Assembly: GCA_029953615.1 (NCBI GenBank)
Contig: CP124529.1
Coordinates: 3,658,501-3,722,500 of the forward strand
DNA length: 64,000 nucleotides
Direction: 5' to 3'
Source of the DNA: Pseudomonas putida
GTDB taxonomy: Bacteria > Pseudomonadota > Gammaproteobacteria > Pseudomonadales > Pseudomonadaceae
Part shown: positions 9,488-18,274 of the stretch, one piece after another
Layout: the number at the start of each line of letters is the position of its first letter
How positions within the stretch are numbered: position 1 is the stretch's first letter
Translations under genes and position numbers: made by a program
Notes under the pieces: model-generated
Seen by the model: only the letters and a program-made list of their open reading frames with translations
What the model was told of the DNA's origin: nothing
Database searches by the model: none

Positions 9488-10321
9488 ATGACCTACACCC
9501 TCGAAGACCTGCTGCACCTCATGGCCCGCCTGCGCGACCCGCAGTACGGCTGCCCGTGGGACCTGAAGCAGAACTACGCGAGCATCGTCCCGCACACCAT
9601 CGAAGAGGCCTACGAGGTTGCCGACACCATCGAGCGCGGCGATTTCGAGCACTTGCAGGGGGAGTTGGGCGACCTGCTGTTCCAGGTGGTCTACTACAGC
9701 CAGCTCGCCCGCGAGGAGGGGCGTTTCGAGTTCGACGGCGTGGTCGACAGCATCACCCGCAAGCTCATTCGTCGTCACCCGCATGTGTTCCCCACCGGCG
9801 AGCTGTACGCGCCGGTGGACGCCCCCAGCCTGAGCGAGGCCCAGGTCAAGTCACGCTGGGAAGAAATCAAGGCTGAAGAGCGCGCGGAAAAGAGCCAGCC
9901 CGAACAATTGTCGCTGCTCGACGACGTACCGGCGGCATTGCCGGCGTTGTCGCGGGCAGCCAAACTGCAAAAGCGCGCGGCCACGGTCGGTTTCGACTGG
10001 CCTGCGGCATTGCCGGTGCTGGACAAGGTCCGCGAAGAGCTGGACGAAGTGCTGCAGGCCATGGCCGACGGCGATGCCGATGCGCTCGAGGATGAAATCG
10101 GCGACCTGCTGTTCGCCACCGTCAACCTGGCCCGTCACCTCAAGCATGACCCGGAGCATGCCCTGCGCCGCGCCAATCGCAAGTTCGAGCGGCGTTTCCG
10201 CTTCATCGAACAGGCATTGCGTGACAGTGGCCGCCCGATCGAAGATTGTAACCTTGACGAACTGGATGCCCTTTGGGGTGAAGCCAAACGTCAGGAAAAG
10301 AACCTGCCCAGCTGCGGCTGA
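9488..10321 (+). CDS. mazG: Nucleoside triphosphate pyrophosphohydrolase MazG
   Basis: Hydrolyses nucleoside triphosphates to monophosphates and limits (p)ppGpp-linked effects in E. coli. The protein has 277 aa and two MazG domains. The N-terminal one shows CPWDLKQNYASIVPHTIEEAYEVAD with metal-binding EExxE-type helices, and the C-terminal one shows KVREELDEVLQA and LEDEIGDLLFATVNLARHL. It lies downstream of relA, the usual Pseudomonas order. Confidence 0.95.
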   Translation: MTYTLEDLLHLMARLRDPQYGCPWDLKQNYASIVPHTIEEAYEVADTIERGDFEHLQGELGDLLFQVVYYSQLAREEGRFEFDGVVDSITRKLIRRHPHVFPTGELYAPVDAPSLSEAQVKSRWEEIKAEERAEKSQPEQLSLLDDVPAALPALSRAAKLQKRAATVGFDWPAALPVLDKVREELDEVLQAMADGDADALEDEIGDLLFATVNLARHLKHDPEHALRRANRKFERRFRFIEQALRDSGRPIEDCNLDELDALWGEAKRQEKNLPSCG

Positions 10322-10347
10322 GCTGTTGCATAAGTGAGTGAACATTC

Positions 10348-10887
10348 ATGAGCCTTTCCCTTCGCGACCAACTGCTCAAAGCCGGTCTGGTCAACCAGAA
10401 ACAGGTTTCCCAGGCCACCAAGGCCGAGAAGAAACAGAAACGCCTGGAGCACAAAGGCCAGGTCGAGGTGGACGACAGCCAGCAGCGCATGGCCAAGGAA
10501 GCCATGGCCGAGAAAGCCAGGCGTGACCAGGAACTGAACCGCCAGCAGCAGGAAAAAGCCGAGCAGAAAGCCCGTGCCGCGCAGATCAAGCAGTTGATCG
10601 AAGCGACTCGCCTGCCGAAGCTGAGCACCGAGGACTACTACAACTTTGTCGACGACAAGAAGGTCAAGCGCATTGCCGTCAATGCCCTGATGCGGACCAA
10701 GCTGAGCAACGGTGCGCTGGCCGTGGTGGCCCATGCCGGCGGTTACGAGGTCATCCCCCGTGAAGCGGCAGTGAAGATCCAGGAGCGCGACCCTAGCCGT
10801 ATCCTGCTGCTCAACACCCATGTCGAGGAAGCGAACGAGGACGACCCGTACGCGGCCTACAAGATCCCTGATGATCTGATGTGGTAA
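10348..10887 (+). CDS. DUF2058 family protein (YaiL-like)
   Basis: Protein of 179 aa. The N-terminal half is highly charged and likely helical (residues 20-85, many Lys, Glu and Gln). The C-terminal half carries the conserved YYNFVDDKKVKRIAVN and a proline-containing tail ending DPYAAYKIPDDLMW. This matches DUF2058, often named nucleoprotein or polynucleotide-associated enzyme on thin evidence. No activity can be assigned from sequence. It starts 26 nt after mazG and ends at a strong terminator. Confidence 0.85.
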   Translation: MSLSLRDQLLKAGLVNQKQVSQATKAEKKQKRLEHKGQVEVDDSQQRMAKEAMAEKARRDQELNRQQQEKAEQKARAAQIKQLIEATRLPKLSTEDYYNFVDDKKVKRIAVNALMRTKLSNGALAVVAHAGGYEVIPREAAVKIQERDPSRILLLNTHVEEANEDDPYAAYKIPDDLMW

Positions 10888-10892
10888 ACACG

Positions 10893-10918
10893 AAAAACCC
10901 CGCCTTGGCGGGGTTTTT
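10893..10918. terminator. Bidirectional intrinsic terminator
   Basis: AAAAACCCCGCC-TTGG-type hairpin with GGCGGGGTTTTT. The A and T tracts on either side suit both the DUF2058 gene and the convergent small gene. Confidence 0.9.
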
Positions 10919-10933
10919 CATTTGAAGATGGGG

Positions 10934-11116
10934 TCATTGCGTGGCGCGCTGGTTTTCCAGGTTTTCCAGCTCCGTACGGTACTGGTGCGCTTCATGTTCG
11001 TTGTGGAACATCCCCACCAGCTGGCCTTGTTGGTGCACATCCCAGATCCGCACACCAGCGGCCAGGCCTTCGTGGGACATTTTCGATTCGTCGCGTTCGG
11101 TTACTTGGACTGTCAT
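10934..11116 (-). CDS. Small conserved hypothetical protein
   Basis: A 60-aa acidic protein (MTVQVTERDESKMSHEGL...) with central VRIWDVHQQGQLVGMFHNE and a likely C-terminal helix. The ATG at 11116 is used because GGAG lies about 8 nt upstream; a TTG two codons earlier is possible. The central part reads like a beta-hairpin, but I do not recognise the family. It shares a terminator with the DUF2058 gene. Confidence 0.65.
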   Translation of the reverse strand: MTVQVTERDESKMSHEGLAAGVRIWDVHQQGQLVGMFHNEHEAHQYRTELENLENQRATQ

Positions 11117-11248
11117 CGTCAAACTCCACTGCTTGAGTTGGTTGCGACACTGTGTCGCACACCCTCTTTATAGAGTTTGTTAGCAGGCTAAGTAAATAAA
11201 ACCGGGATGAAACAAGTTTCATGATGCTGAAGTTGTGTTGCCTGGGCT

Positions 11249-11343
11249 GGCCCTATCGCCGGCGAGCCAGCTCCCACAGGTACTGCGCTGGGCTCAGGCT
11301 GTGTGAGGTCTCTGTGGGAGCTGGCTTGCCGGCGATAGGGCCG
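11249..11343. repeat. REP pair (GCCGGCGAGCCAGC-type)
   Basis: Inverted pair GGCCCTATCGCCGGCGAGCC and GGCTTGCCGGCGATAGGGCC, the same family as the relA-mazG REP pair. Confidence 0.9.
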
Positions 11344-11371
11344 GTACAGACAATCCAGAAACCCCAGGCAG

Positions 11372-11399
11372 AAAAAAGCCCCGCACATGGCGGGGCTTT
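11372..11399 (-). terminator. Intrinsic terminator of the purMN-DUF3108 operon
   Basis: On the minus strand, AAAGCCCCGCCATG then a GCGGGGC stem followed by TTTTTTC, just past the DUF3108 stop. Confidence 0.85.
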
Positions 11400-11420
11400 G
11401 GTGCTGCTGGCAGCGCTGGC

Positions 11421-12131
11421 TCAGTTGCCCTTCACCGGCTTGCCATCGACCGTGCCATCCTGCAGCACGATCACGTATTCCTTGCCATCGGTCTCGACCT
11501 GGCGCAGTTGCACCAGCAGGTAGTCCCAGTTCTTGGCGAACCACAGCTCGGTGATGCGCTTGCTCTGGCTTGGGTCGCGCACGCGCTCGACCTTCACCGC
11601 ATCGACCTGGCCGGTCTTGGTGGTGACCTTTTCGGTGCCCAGCACGCGGAAGTCGTAGGTGTCGATCTCGTCACCGTCGACTACCTGGTAGGTCATGCTC
11701 TTCTTGCCGGCGGCCACGTCATGCTGCAGGGCCAACTGGTAGGACGACTTGTCCAGCACGCCACGGTTCAGCGGCAGGCTGACGGCGTCGCCACGGTCAC
11801 TGCCGGTGACCTTCTTGCTGTTCCAGTCGAAGGCCAGGTCGACCTTCTTGGCCTTGCCCAGGCCGCCACGCTCGAAGTGGTACTTCTGCGGCAGCAGGGT
11901 GTCGTTGTCCATGCGCAGGGTGCTTTGCTCGGTCAGGCTGGCGATCATCATGGAAGCCTTGAAGTTAAGGTCCCAGGTACCGTTGGCATTCTTGACCAGG
12001 CTGCGCTCGGCGGTGCCGCTCATGGGCAGTTGCTTCCAGTCGGCGGTATAGCTGGCCGAGAAAGGCTTCAGATCAGCTGCCTGGAGGGGCAGGGCGAGCA
12101 CGGCGAGAGCCAAGAGCAGGGCGCGACGCAT
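11421..12131 (-). CDS. Exported DUF3108 protein
   Basis: Protein of 236 aa with a cleavable signal peptide (MRRALLLALAVLALPLQAAD, cut after QAA). The mature part is rich in beta-strand patterns (SASYTADWKQLPMSG, ERVRDPSQSKRITELWFAK), as in DUF3108 envelope proteins of unknown function. It starts 8 nt after the purN stop, so it is probably the third gene of the purM-purN operon. The position is conserved in pseudomonads as I recall, without a known link to purine synthesis. Confidence 0.85.
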   Translation of the reverse strand: MRRALLLALAVLALPLQAADLKPFSASYTADWKQLPMSGTAERSLVKNANGTWDLNFKASMMIASLTEQSTLRMDNDTLLPQKYHFERGGLGKAKKVDLAFDWNSKKVTGSDRGDAVSLPLNRGVLDKSSYQLALQHDVAAGKKSMTYQVVDGDEIDTYDFRVLGTEKVTTKTGQVDAVKVERVRDPSQSKRITELWFAKNWDYLLVQLRQVETDGKEYVIVLQDGTVDGKPVKGN

Positions 12132-12139
12132 AAATTCTC

Positions 12140-12793
12140 CTAGGATCGAATCAAGTGACCGCTGGCCGCCAGGGGCTGGCCGTCCAGTAATGCACCCTGT
12201 TCGCCAAGACGCAAGCGCCCTTCAGCGAACCAGCGCACCGCCAGCGGGTAAATCAGGTGCTCCTGGCGGTGTACCCGCTGTGCCAGGCTTTCGACGGTGT
12301 CGTCTGACACCACCGGTACCACAGCCTGTACGACCAATGGGCCGCCATCGAGTTCCTCAGTCACGAAGTGTACGCTGCAGCCATGCTCGGCGTCGCCTGC
12401 CTCCAGTGCCCGGCGGTGGGTATGCAGGCCCTTGTACCTGGGCAGCAGCGACGGGTGGATGTTGAGCAGGCGGCCCTGATAGTGGCGTACGAAGTCGCCA
12501 CTTAGAATGCGCATGAAACCGGCCAGCACCACCAGGTCCGGGGCGAAAGCGTCGATGCGCGCCATCAGTGCGGCATCGAAGGCTTCCCGGCCGTCGAACT
12601 GGGTGTGCTCGAGCACGACGCTGTCGATACCGGCCGCCGCGGCGCGCTGCAGCCCGTAGGCATCGGCGCGGTTGGAAACCACCGCACGGATGCGCACCGG
12701 GCTGTCCTGGCCTTGGCAACTGTCGATCAGGGCTTGCAGGTTGCTGCCGGAACCCGACAGCAGTACCACTACATTGCAGGTCTTGCTTGGCAT
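12140..12793 (-). CDS. purN: Phosphoribosylglycinamide formyltransferase
   Basis: Third step of purine synthesis, transferring formyl from 10-formyl-THF to GAR; 217 aa. Visible motifs are VVLLSGSGSNLQALID at the N-terminus (phosphate loop), VLAGFMRILS, NIHPSLLPRYKGLHTHRRAL (catalytic Asn and His) and the catalytic Asp in the TEELDGGPLVVQ region. The ATG at 12793 overlaps the purM stop by one base (TGATG), giving coupled translation. Confidence 0.95.
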   Translation of the reverse strand: MPSKTCNVVVLLSGSGSNLQALIDSCQGQDSPVRIRAVVSNRADAYGLQRAAAAGIDSVVLEHTQFDGREAFDAALMARIDAFAPDLVVLAGFMRILSGDFVRHYQGRLLNIHPSLLPRYKGLHTHRRALEAGDAEHGCSVHFVTEELDGGPLVVQAVVPVVSDDTVESLAQRVHRQEHLIYPLAVRWFAEGRLRLGEQGALLDGQPLAASGHLIRS

Positions 12794-13851
12794 CAGTGTG
12801 CCTTGAGGTTCTGCAGCTCGACCTGGGCAGCGCCCTCGGCGGCTTCGGCGATGTGGCCGATCACCCATGGCTGCTCGCCAGCGGCGCGCAGTTCGTTCAG
12901 GGCAGCTTCTACCTGATCCTGGGCCACGCAGATGACCATGCCGACGCCACAGTTCAGCACGCGGTGCATCTCATGCTCGTCGACGTTGCCTTTTTCCTGC
13001 AGGAAGTCGAACACTGCCGGGCGCTGCCAGCTGGCCACGTCGATGACCGCCTGGGCGTTGGCCGGCAATACGCGCGGGATGTTGTCCAGCAGGCCGCCAC
13101 CGGTGATGTGGGCCATGGCCTTGACCGCGCCGGTGTTCTTGATCAGCTGCAGCAGTGGCTTGACGTAGATGCGGGTAGGCGCCATCAGCAGGTCGGCCAG
13201 CGGTTTGCCGCCCAGCTGGGTGTTCTCGATGTCGGTGCCGGACACTTCGAGGATCTTGCGGATCAGCGAGTAGCCGTTGGAGTGCGGGCCCGAGGACGGC
13301 AGGGCGATCAGTGCGTCGCCGGTGGCAACCTTGGAACCGTCGATGATTTCGGCCTTTTCCACCACGCCGACGCAGAAACCGGCCAGGTCGTAGTCTTCGC
13401 CTTCGTACATGCCGGGCATTTCGGCGGTTTCACCACCGACCAGCGAGCAGCCGGCCAGTTCGCAACCGGCACCGATGCCGGTAACCACGGTGGCGGCCAC
13501 GTCGACGTTCAGTTTGCCGGTGGCATAGTAGTCGAGGAAGAACAGCGGCTCGGCACCGCACACGACCAGGTCGTTGACGCACATGGCGACCAGGTCCTGG
13601 CCGATGCTGTCGTGCTTGTTCAGGTTCAGTGCCAGGCGCAGTTTGGTGCCAACGCCGTCGGTGCCGGAGACCAGCACCGGCTGCTTGTAGCCGGCCGGGA
13701 TCTCGCAAAGGGCGCCGAAGCCGCCCAGGCCACCCATGACTTCAGGGCGTGCGGTGCGTTTTGCCACGCCCTTGATGCGTTCGACCAGTGCTTCGCCGGC
13801 GTCGATGTCTACACCGGCGTCCTTGTAGCTCAGGGAGGGTTGCTTGCTCAT
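12793..13851 (-). CDS. purM: Phosphoribosylformylglycinamidine cyclo-ligase
   Basis: AIR synthetase, fifth step of purine synthesis, 352 aa. Motifs: [16 protein letters not shown] at the N-terminus, [15 protein letters not shown] (ATP site), [20 protein letters not shown] and [16 protein letters not shown]. First gene of purM-purN-DUF3108, with about 390 bp of upstream non-coding DNA shared with the divergent DUF2066 gene. Confidence 0.95.
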   Translation of the reverse strand: MSKQPSLSYKDAGVDIDAGEALVERIKGVAKRTARPEVMGGLGGFGALCEIPAGYKQPVLVSGTDGVGTKLRLALNLNKHDSIGQDLVAMCVNDLVVCGAEPLFFLDYYATGKLNVDVAATVVTGIGAGCELAGCSLVGGETAEMPGMYEGEDYDLAGFCVGVVEKAEIIDGSKVATGDALIALPSSGPHSNGYSLIRKILEVSGTDIENTQLGGKPLADLLMAPTRIYVKPLLQLIKNTGAVKAMAHITGGGLLDNIPRVLPANAQAVIDVASWQRPAVFDFLQEKGNVDEHEMHRVLNCGVGMVICVAQDQVEAALNELRAAGEQPWVIGHIAEAAEGAAQVELQNLKAH

Positions 13852-14061
13852 TGATCCAGGCCTTTAGGAGGGAGGGATTCTTAAAAACGACCATGACGGC
13901 CAAGGCCGGCTGGTAAGTGGCGGCTGCCTGAAACGTCAGTGGTCTGTGAAGGCGCGCGATTTTATCAGGGTTGCCGGGCAGCGGCCATCCTCAGGCCGAC
14001 GGGCAGGGCATGGGAAAATGGTTAAAAAGTGGGAAGTGTCCGCCTTTGATTGTTTCGGTGT

Positions 14062-14103
14062 CTGGGAGATCGAGCGCCGTGCGGGCGGCGCTCGATCTCC
14101 CAG
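14062..14103. repeat. 18-bp perfect inverted repeat in the purM/DUF2066 intergenic region
   Basis: CTGGGAGATCGAGCGCCG is followed after 6 nt by its exact complement. This is the only strong structure in the gene-free stretch 13852-14241. There is no T tract, so a simple terminator is unlikely. It may be a dispersed Pseudomonas palindrome. Confidence 0.8.
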
Positions 14104-14241
14104 CCGCTGAACCTCTCAAGGCGAACGCCTGTCAGACCCGACACATCTCCCCCGCAACCAATCTTTCACCCCTCGCGACTGGTTACCTTGCGCCCCCGTG
14201 TATAAGGTATAGGCATTGCGGTAAATGGACAGGAATCCTCC

Positions 14242-15309
14242 ATGCGTCTCTTCAATATTCTGGCAGTCGGTTGCCTGGCCCTGATCTCGGCCGCTGCCCA
14301 GGCTGAAAATGTTTCCGGCCTTTACCAGGTGCGCGAACCGGTCACCGGGCAGGGCGCCGAAGCCCGTGCAGCGGCTACCGTCCAGGCACTCGATACCCTG
14401 GTAACGCGCCTGACCGGCGACCCCAAGGCAGCGCAAAGCCCGGCATTGGCCGCGCTGCGCAAGGACCCGCAGCAAATCATCAACCAGGTTGCCAGCGAAG
14501 CCGGGCCACCCGAGTCGGTGCTGGTCGAGTTCGACCCTGGCAGTACCGAACAGGCTTTGCGCAAGGCCGGCCTGGCCCTGTGGGGCAGCAACCGCCCCTC
14601 GATCCTCGGCTGGTGGCTGAACGACAGTGCCGAAGGCAGCAGCCTGGTCGGTGATGGCCAGGCCAGTGCCCAACCCCTGCGCCGTGCCGCCCAGCACCGT
14701 GGCCTGCCGTTGCGCCTGCCGCTGGCCGATCTGCAGGAGCAACTGGTGGCCAATGCCGAGCACATCGAAGGCAGCGACCCGGCCCCGTTGCGCGAAGCCT
14801 CCGAGCGCTATGGTGCCGATGCCTTGCTGGCCGTGCATGCCCGGGAAACCGATGGCAAATGGCAGGGCAAGTGGCAGCTGTGGCTGGGCGACCAGCGTGA
14901 GCAAGGCACTGCCGAGGGTGCCGACCCGGCAGCGTTGGCCGACGCCGTGATGCTGGCGCTGAGCAACCGCCTGGCGCCGCGTTACGTCACCCGTCCGGGT
15001 GCCAGCAGCCAGTTGCAGGTGCAAGTGCAGGGGATGAACCTGCAGCGCTACGCTGAACTGGCCCGCGTGCTCGAACCCTTTGGCCCGCGCCTGCAAATGG
15101 CCGAAGGCAGCACCCTGACCTATGGCGTCACCGCCAACCGCGAGCAACTGCGTGCCCAGCTCGGCCTGGCCAAGCTGCAGGAAGTACCGGTAGAGCAGGC
15201 GCCTGTGGTGCCGGCCACGCCAGCGCCGGCAGACGCTGCCGGGGGCGGGCAAGCAGTGCCGGCCCAGCCTGCCCCCAAGCCGTTCGACGGTTTGCGTTTT
15301 CGCTGGTAA
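14242..15309 (+). CDS. Exported DUF2066 protein
   Basis: Protein of 355 aa with a signal peptide (MRLFNILAVGCLALISAAAQA). The mature part has repeated alpha/beta stretches (GAEARAAATVQALDTLVTRLTG; IINQVASEAGPPESVLVEFD), matching DUF2066. A proline/alanine-rich tail (residues about 315-345) precedes the C-terminal KPFDGLRFRW. No enzymatic motif is visible. It lies directly before an AI-2E-family permease gene, as in other pseudomonads, but its function is unknown. Confidence 0.85.
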   Translation: MRLFNILAVGCLALISAAAQAENVSGLYQVREPVTGQGAEARAAATVQALDTLVTRLTGDPKAAQSPALAALRKDPQQIINQVASEAGPPESVLVEFDPGSTEQALRKAGLALWGSNRPSILGWWLNDSAEGSSLVGDGQASAQPLRRAAQHRGLPLRLPLADLQEQLVANAEHIEGSDPAPLREASERYGADALLAVHARETDGKWQGKWQLWLGDQREQGTAEGADPAALADAVMLALSNRLAPRYVTRPGASSQLQVQVQGMNLQRYAELARVLEPFGPRLQMAEGSTLTYGVTANREQLRAQLGLAKLQEVPVEQAPVVPATPAPADAAGGGQAVPAQPAPKPFDGLRFRW

Positions 15310-15321
15310 GGGGAGCACACC

Positions 15322-16395
15322 GTGACTGACGTGCGTCGCTGGATCTGGCTGGGTGTTGCCCTGCTGGTCGCTGTGCTTCTTTATAGCCTGCACAACATTC
15401 TTACCCCGTTCCTGGTCGGCATCCTGCTGGCTTACCTGGCCGACCCGCTGGTCGACCGCCTGGAACGCCTTGGGCTTTCGCGCACCTGGGGCGTGGTGGT
15501 GGTGTTCGGCCTCTTCACCTTGCTGTTGCTGGCCTTGCTGCTGGTGCTGGTGCCGCTGCTGGCCAAGCAGCTGGTGCGCCTGTACGAGCTGGCGCCGCAG
15601 ATGCTCGACTGGCTCGAACACGTGGCATTGCCCTGGGTGCAGAGCCGCCTGGGGCTGGCTGACGGCTTCTGGAAGTTCGACAAGATCAAGGCTGCCATTG
15701 GCACACACATGGGCCAGACCACCGATATCGTCGGTGTGCTGCTGTCCCATGCCACCGCCTCGGGCCTGGCGCTGATGGCCTGGCTGGCCAACATGGTGCT
15801 GATCCCGGTGGTGGGTTTTTATCTGCTGCGCGACTGGGACCTGATGATGGCCAAGCTGCGGGGGCTGCTGCCGCGCCAGCGCGAGCCGCAAGTCATGGGC
15901 CTGGCGGGCGAATGCCATGAGGTGCTGGGGGCGTTCGTGCGCGGGCAATTGATGGTGATGGTGGCGCTGGGCTTCATCTATTCGGCCGGGCTGATGCTGG
16001 TGGGGCTGGAGCTGGGGCTGCTGATCGGCATGCTCGCCGGGCTGGCTGCCATCGTGCCGTACATGGGCTTCATCATTGGCATTGGCGCAGCCTTGGTGGC
16101 TGGCCTGTTCCAGTTTGGCGGCGACCTGTATCCGATGCTGGGCATCGTCGCGGTGTTCATGGTCGGGCAGGCGCTGGAAGGCATGGTGCTGACCCCGCTG
16201 CTGGTGGGCGACCGCATCGGCCTGCACCCGGTGGCGGTGATTTTCGCGATCCTGGCCGGCGGTGAGCTGTTCGGCTTCACCGGGGTATTGCTGGCGCTGC
16301 CGGTGGCGGCGGTGATCATGGTGCTGCTGCGGCATGTGCATGACCTGTACAAGGAATCGGACATGTATGCCGGGGATATTGACCCGGAGTTGTGA
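15322..16395 (+). CDS. AI-2E family transporter (PerM-like permease)
   Basis: Integral membrane protein of 357 aa with seven to eight predicted helices. It starts at GTG 15322 with AAGGGGAG just upstream. The family signature is visible in NILTPFLVGILLAYLADPLVDRLERLG near the N-terminus, in LVIPVVGFYLLRDWD-like sequence mid-protein and in EGMVLTPLLVGDRIGLHPVAVIFAILAGGELFGFTGVLLALP at the C-terminus. Members export diverse solutes; E. coli TqsA exports autoinducer-2. The substrate here is unknown. hda follows, a common pairing. Confidence 0.9.
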   Translation: MTDVRRWIWLGVALLVAVLLYSLHNILTPFLVGILLAYLADPLVDRLERLGLSRTWGVVVVFGLFTLLLLALLLVLVPLLAKQLVRLYELAPQMLDWLEHVALPWVQSRLGLADGFWKFDKIKAAIGTHMGQTTDIVGVLLSHATASGLALMAWLANMVLIPVVGFYLLRDWDLMMAKLRGLLPRQREPQVMGLAGECHEVLGAFVRGQLMVMVALGFIYSAGLMLVGLELGLLIGMLAGLAAIVPYMGFIIGIGAALVAGLFQFGGDLYPMLGIVAVFMVGQALEGMVLTPLLVGDRIGLHPVAVIFAILAGGELFGFTGVLLALPVAAVIMVLLRHVHDLYKESDMYAGDIDPEL

Positions 16396-16399
16396 TCCT

Positions 16400-16518
16400 G
16401 GGGGCCGCTTTGCGGCCCATCGCCGGCAAGCCAGCTCCCACAGGTACCGAGCAACCTTCGAGGTTTGTGCAATCCTGTGGGAGCTGGCTTGCCGGCGATG
16501 GGCTGCAACGCAGCCCCC
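16400..16518. repeat. REP pair (GCCGGCAAGCCAGC-type)
   Basis: Inverted pair between the permease and hda, with flanking GGGGGCCGC-TTT-GCGGCCC and GGGCTGCAACGCAGCCCC mini-hairpins. Confidence 0.9.
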
Positions 16519-16646
16519 ATAATGGCGCAACCTGTTGATTTTACTTGTGCTATCCGCTGCCGTGATTGTGTGCCCCGCGCTGCGGGTATAGACTTTGCAA
16601 ATTGTTCACCAAAGGCCCCCTGCGGTCCTGTCGACCGCCCGCGAGC

Positions 16647-17354
16647 ATGAAACCACCGATCCAGTTGCCCCTGGGTGTGCGCCTGCGCGATGACGCCACC
16701 TTCATCAACTACTATCCGGGCGCCAATGCTGCGGCATTGGGCTACGTCGAGCGGCTATGCGAAGCCGACGCCGGCTGGACCGAGAGCCTTATCTACCTGT
16801 GGGGCAAGCAGGGTGTTGGCCGTAGCCACCTGCTGCAGGCCGCCACCCACCGCTTCCAGCAACGCGGCGAACCAGCCGTCTACCTGCCGCTGGCACAATT
16901 GCTCGATCGTGGCGTAGAGCTGCTCGACTACCTGGCCCAGTATGAGCTGGTGTGCATCGACGACCTGCACGTGATCGCCGGCAAGGCAGACTGGGAAGAG
17001 GCCATGTTCCACCTGTTCAACCGCCTGCGTGATAGCGGCCGGCGCCTGCTGCTGGCTGCCTCGGCATCGCCGCGCGAACTGCCGATCAAGCTGCCGGACC
17101 TGAAGTCGCGGCTGACCCTGGCCCTGGTGTTCCAGATGCGTGGCCTGTCCGACGAAGACAAGCTGCGCGCCCTGCAACTGCGCGCTTCGCGCCGTGGCCT
17201 GCACCTTACCGACGAAGTCGGCCACTTCATCCTCACCCGCGGCGCACGCAGCATGAGTGCGTTGTTCGACCTGCTCGAACGCCTCGACCAGGCCTCATTG
17301 CAGGCACAACGCAAGCTCACCATCCCTTTCCTCAAGGAAACCCTGGGCTGGTAG
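16647..17354 (+). CDS. hda: DnaA regulatory inactivator Hda
   Basis: AAA+ protein of 235 aa related to DnaA domain III. In E. coli it works with the beta clamp to stimulate DnaA-ATP hydrolysis and prevent over-initiation. N-terminal MKPPIQLPLGVRL contains the clamp-binding QLPLGV-type motif. Walker A is degenerate (WGKQGVGRSHLL), Walker B is LVCIDDLH, and the box VII region is TRGARSMSALFDLLERLD. The start at 16647 puts the clamp motif at the N-terminus as expected. Confidence 0.93.
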   Translation: MKPPIQLPLGVRLRDDATFINYYPGANAAALGYVERLCEADAGWTESLIYLWGKQGVGRSHLLQAATHRFQQRGEPAVYLPLAQLLDRGVELLDYLAQYELVCIDDLHVIAGKADWEEAMFHLFNRLRDSGRRLLLAASASPRELPIKLPDLKSRLTLALVFQMRGLSDEDKLRALQLRASRRGLHLTDEVGHFILTRGARSMSALFDLLERLDQASLQAQRKLTIPFLKETLGW

Positions 17355-17479
17355 CCCTGAAAACGCTGGGCCAGAGCGGCAAAACAAAAAAGTCACATCT
17401 TTTTCGATAAAATTTGCAAATGGCCATGATAGAGGGCATAGTTTCACCCTTCTAAAGGATTACAGACACGGTCGTGCCC

Positions 17480-18135
17480 ATGCTCAAGCGCTTCGCACCC
17501 CTCGTGCCACTCGCGCACTCGTGACCCTGCTTTTTGGCTGCGCGGCCCAAGGCCCGGCTTCTCATTCAGAGCAGCAGCTCCAGGATCACACCCCGATCGC
17601 CGCACATTCGGCGTTCAATGCCAAAGCCTCGTCCTCGTCGGTATTCGGCGAGCCGGAAGAGCTGGCTACCGAAGATGACCTGGAGGCCTTCTCCAGCAGC
17701 AAGCCTTACCAGTTGCCAGCGCTGGCTGACAGCATTCTCGAGCGCGGCATGTCGTTGATCGGCACCCGCTACCGCTTCGGTGGTACCTCGGAGAAGTCCG
17801 GCTTTGACTGCAGTGGCTTCATCGGCTACCTGTTCCGTGAAGAGGCGGGCGTGACCTTGCCGCGCTCCACGCGTGAAATGATCAACGTCGATGCCCCGAA
17901 AGTGGCCCGCAACAAGCTCAAGCCAGGTGACCTGCTGTTCTTCAGCACCAACGGCCGCGGCCGCGTCAGCCATGCCGGCATCTACCTGGGTGACAACCAG
18001 TTCATCCACTCCAGCAGCCGCCGTAGCGGTGGCGTGCGCATCGACAGCCTCGGTGACCGTTACTGGAGCAAGACCTTTATCGAGGCCAAGCGTGCCTTGG
18101 CCATGGCGCCGACCACCAATATCGCGCGCAACTGA
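17480..18135 (+). pseudogene. NlpC/P60 (C40) endopeptidase lipoprotein with an apparent frameshift in the signal peptide
   Basis: The catalytic domain is complete: FDCSGFIGYLFREEAGV with nucleophile Cys, SHAGIYLGDNQFIHSSS with His. It resembles E. coli Spr/MepS peptidoglycan endopeptidases. The expected start ATG 17480 reads MLKRFAPLVPLA and then HS-stop. Two bases later the other frame supplies the lipobox LVTLLFGCAAQ. Removing two bases from CTCGCGCACTCG near 17511-17517 would join the two. The only in-frame start near the lipobox is GTG 17521, which would leave almost no signal peptide. So this is either a disabled gene or a sequence error. Confidence 0.8.
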
Positions 18136-18158
18136 TAGCAAAATGATATATCCTGCCG

Positions 18159-18191
18159 CGGCGGCGATGCTTTGTAAAAAGCTCGCCGCCG
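18159..18191. other. GC-rich hairpin between the two NlpC/P60 genes
   Basis: Arms CGGCGGCGA and TCGCCGCCG separated by 15 nt. It may end the first peptidase transcript, but no T tract follows. Confidence 0.5.
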
Positions 18192-18274
18192 TGCGCATTT
18201 ATAGAAAGCGTCTAATCTAAATTCTCAACTCTTTTCGGCTGCGGCCCAGCGGTCTCAGACAGGATGTTCTGGCC

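Noticed and set aside
14116..16530. Long minus-strand open frame opposite DUF2066 and the permease
   Set aside because: Low-complexity His/Gln-rich translation with no motif; the plus-strand genes have a signal peptide and membrane helices. Similar shadows at 2470-4500, 4666-6708 and 6988-9162 were rejected for the same reason.
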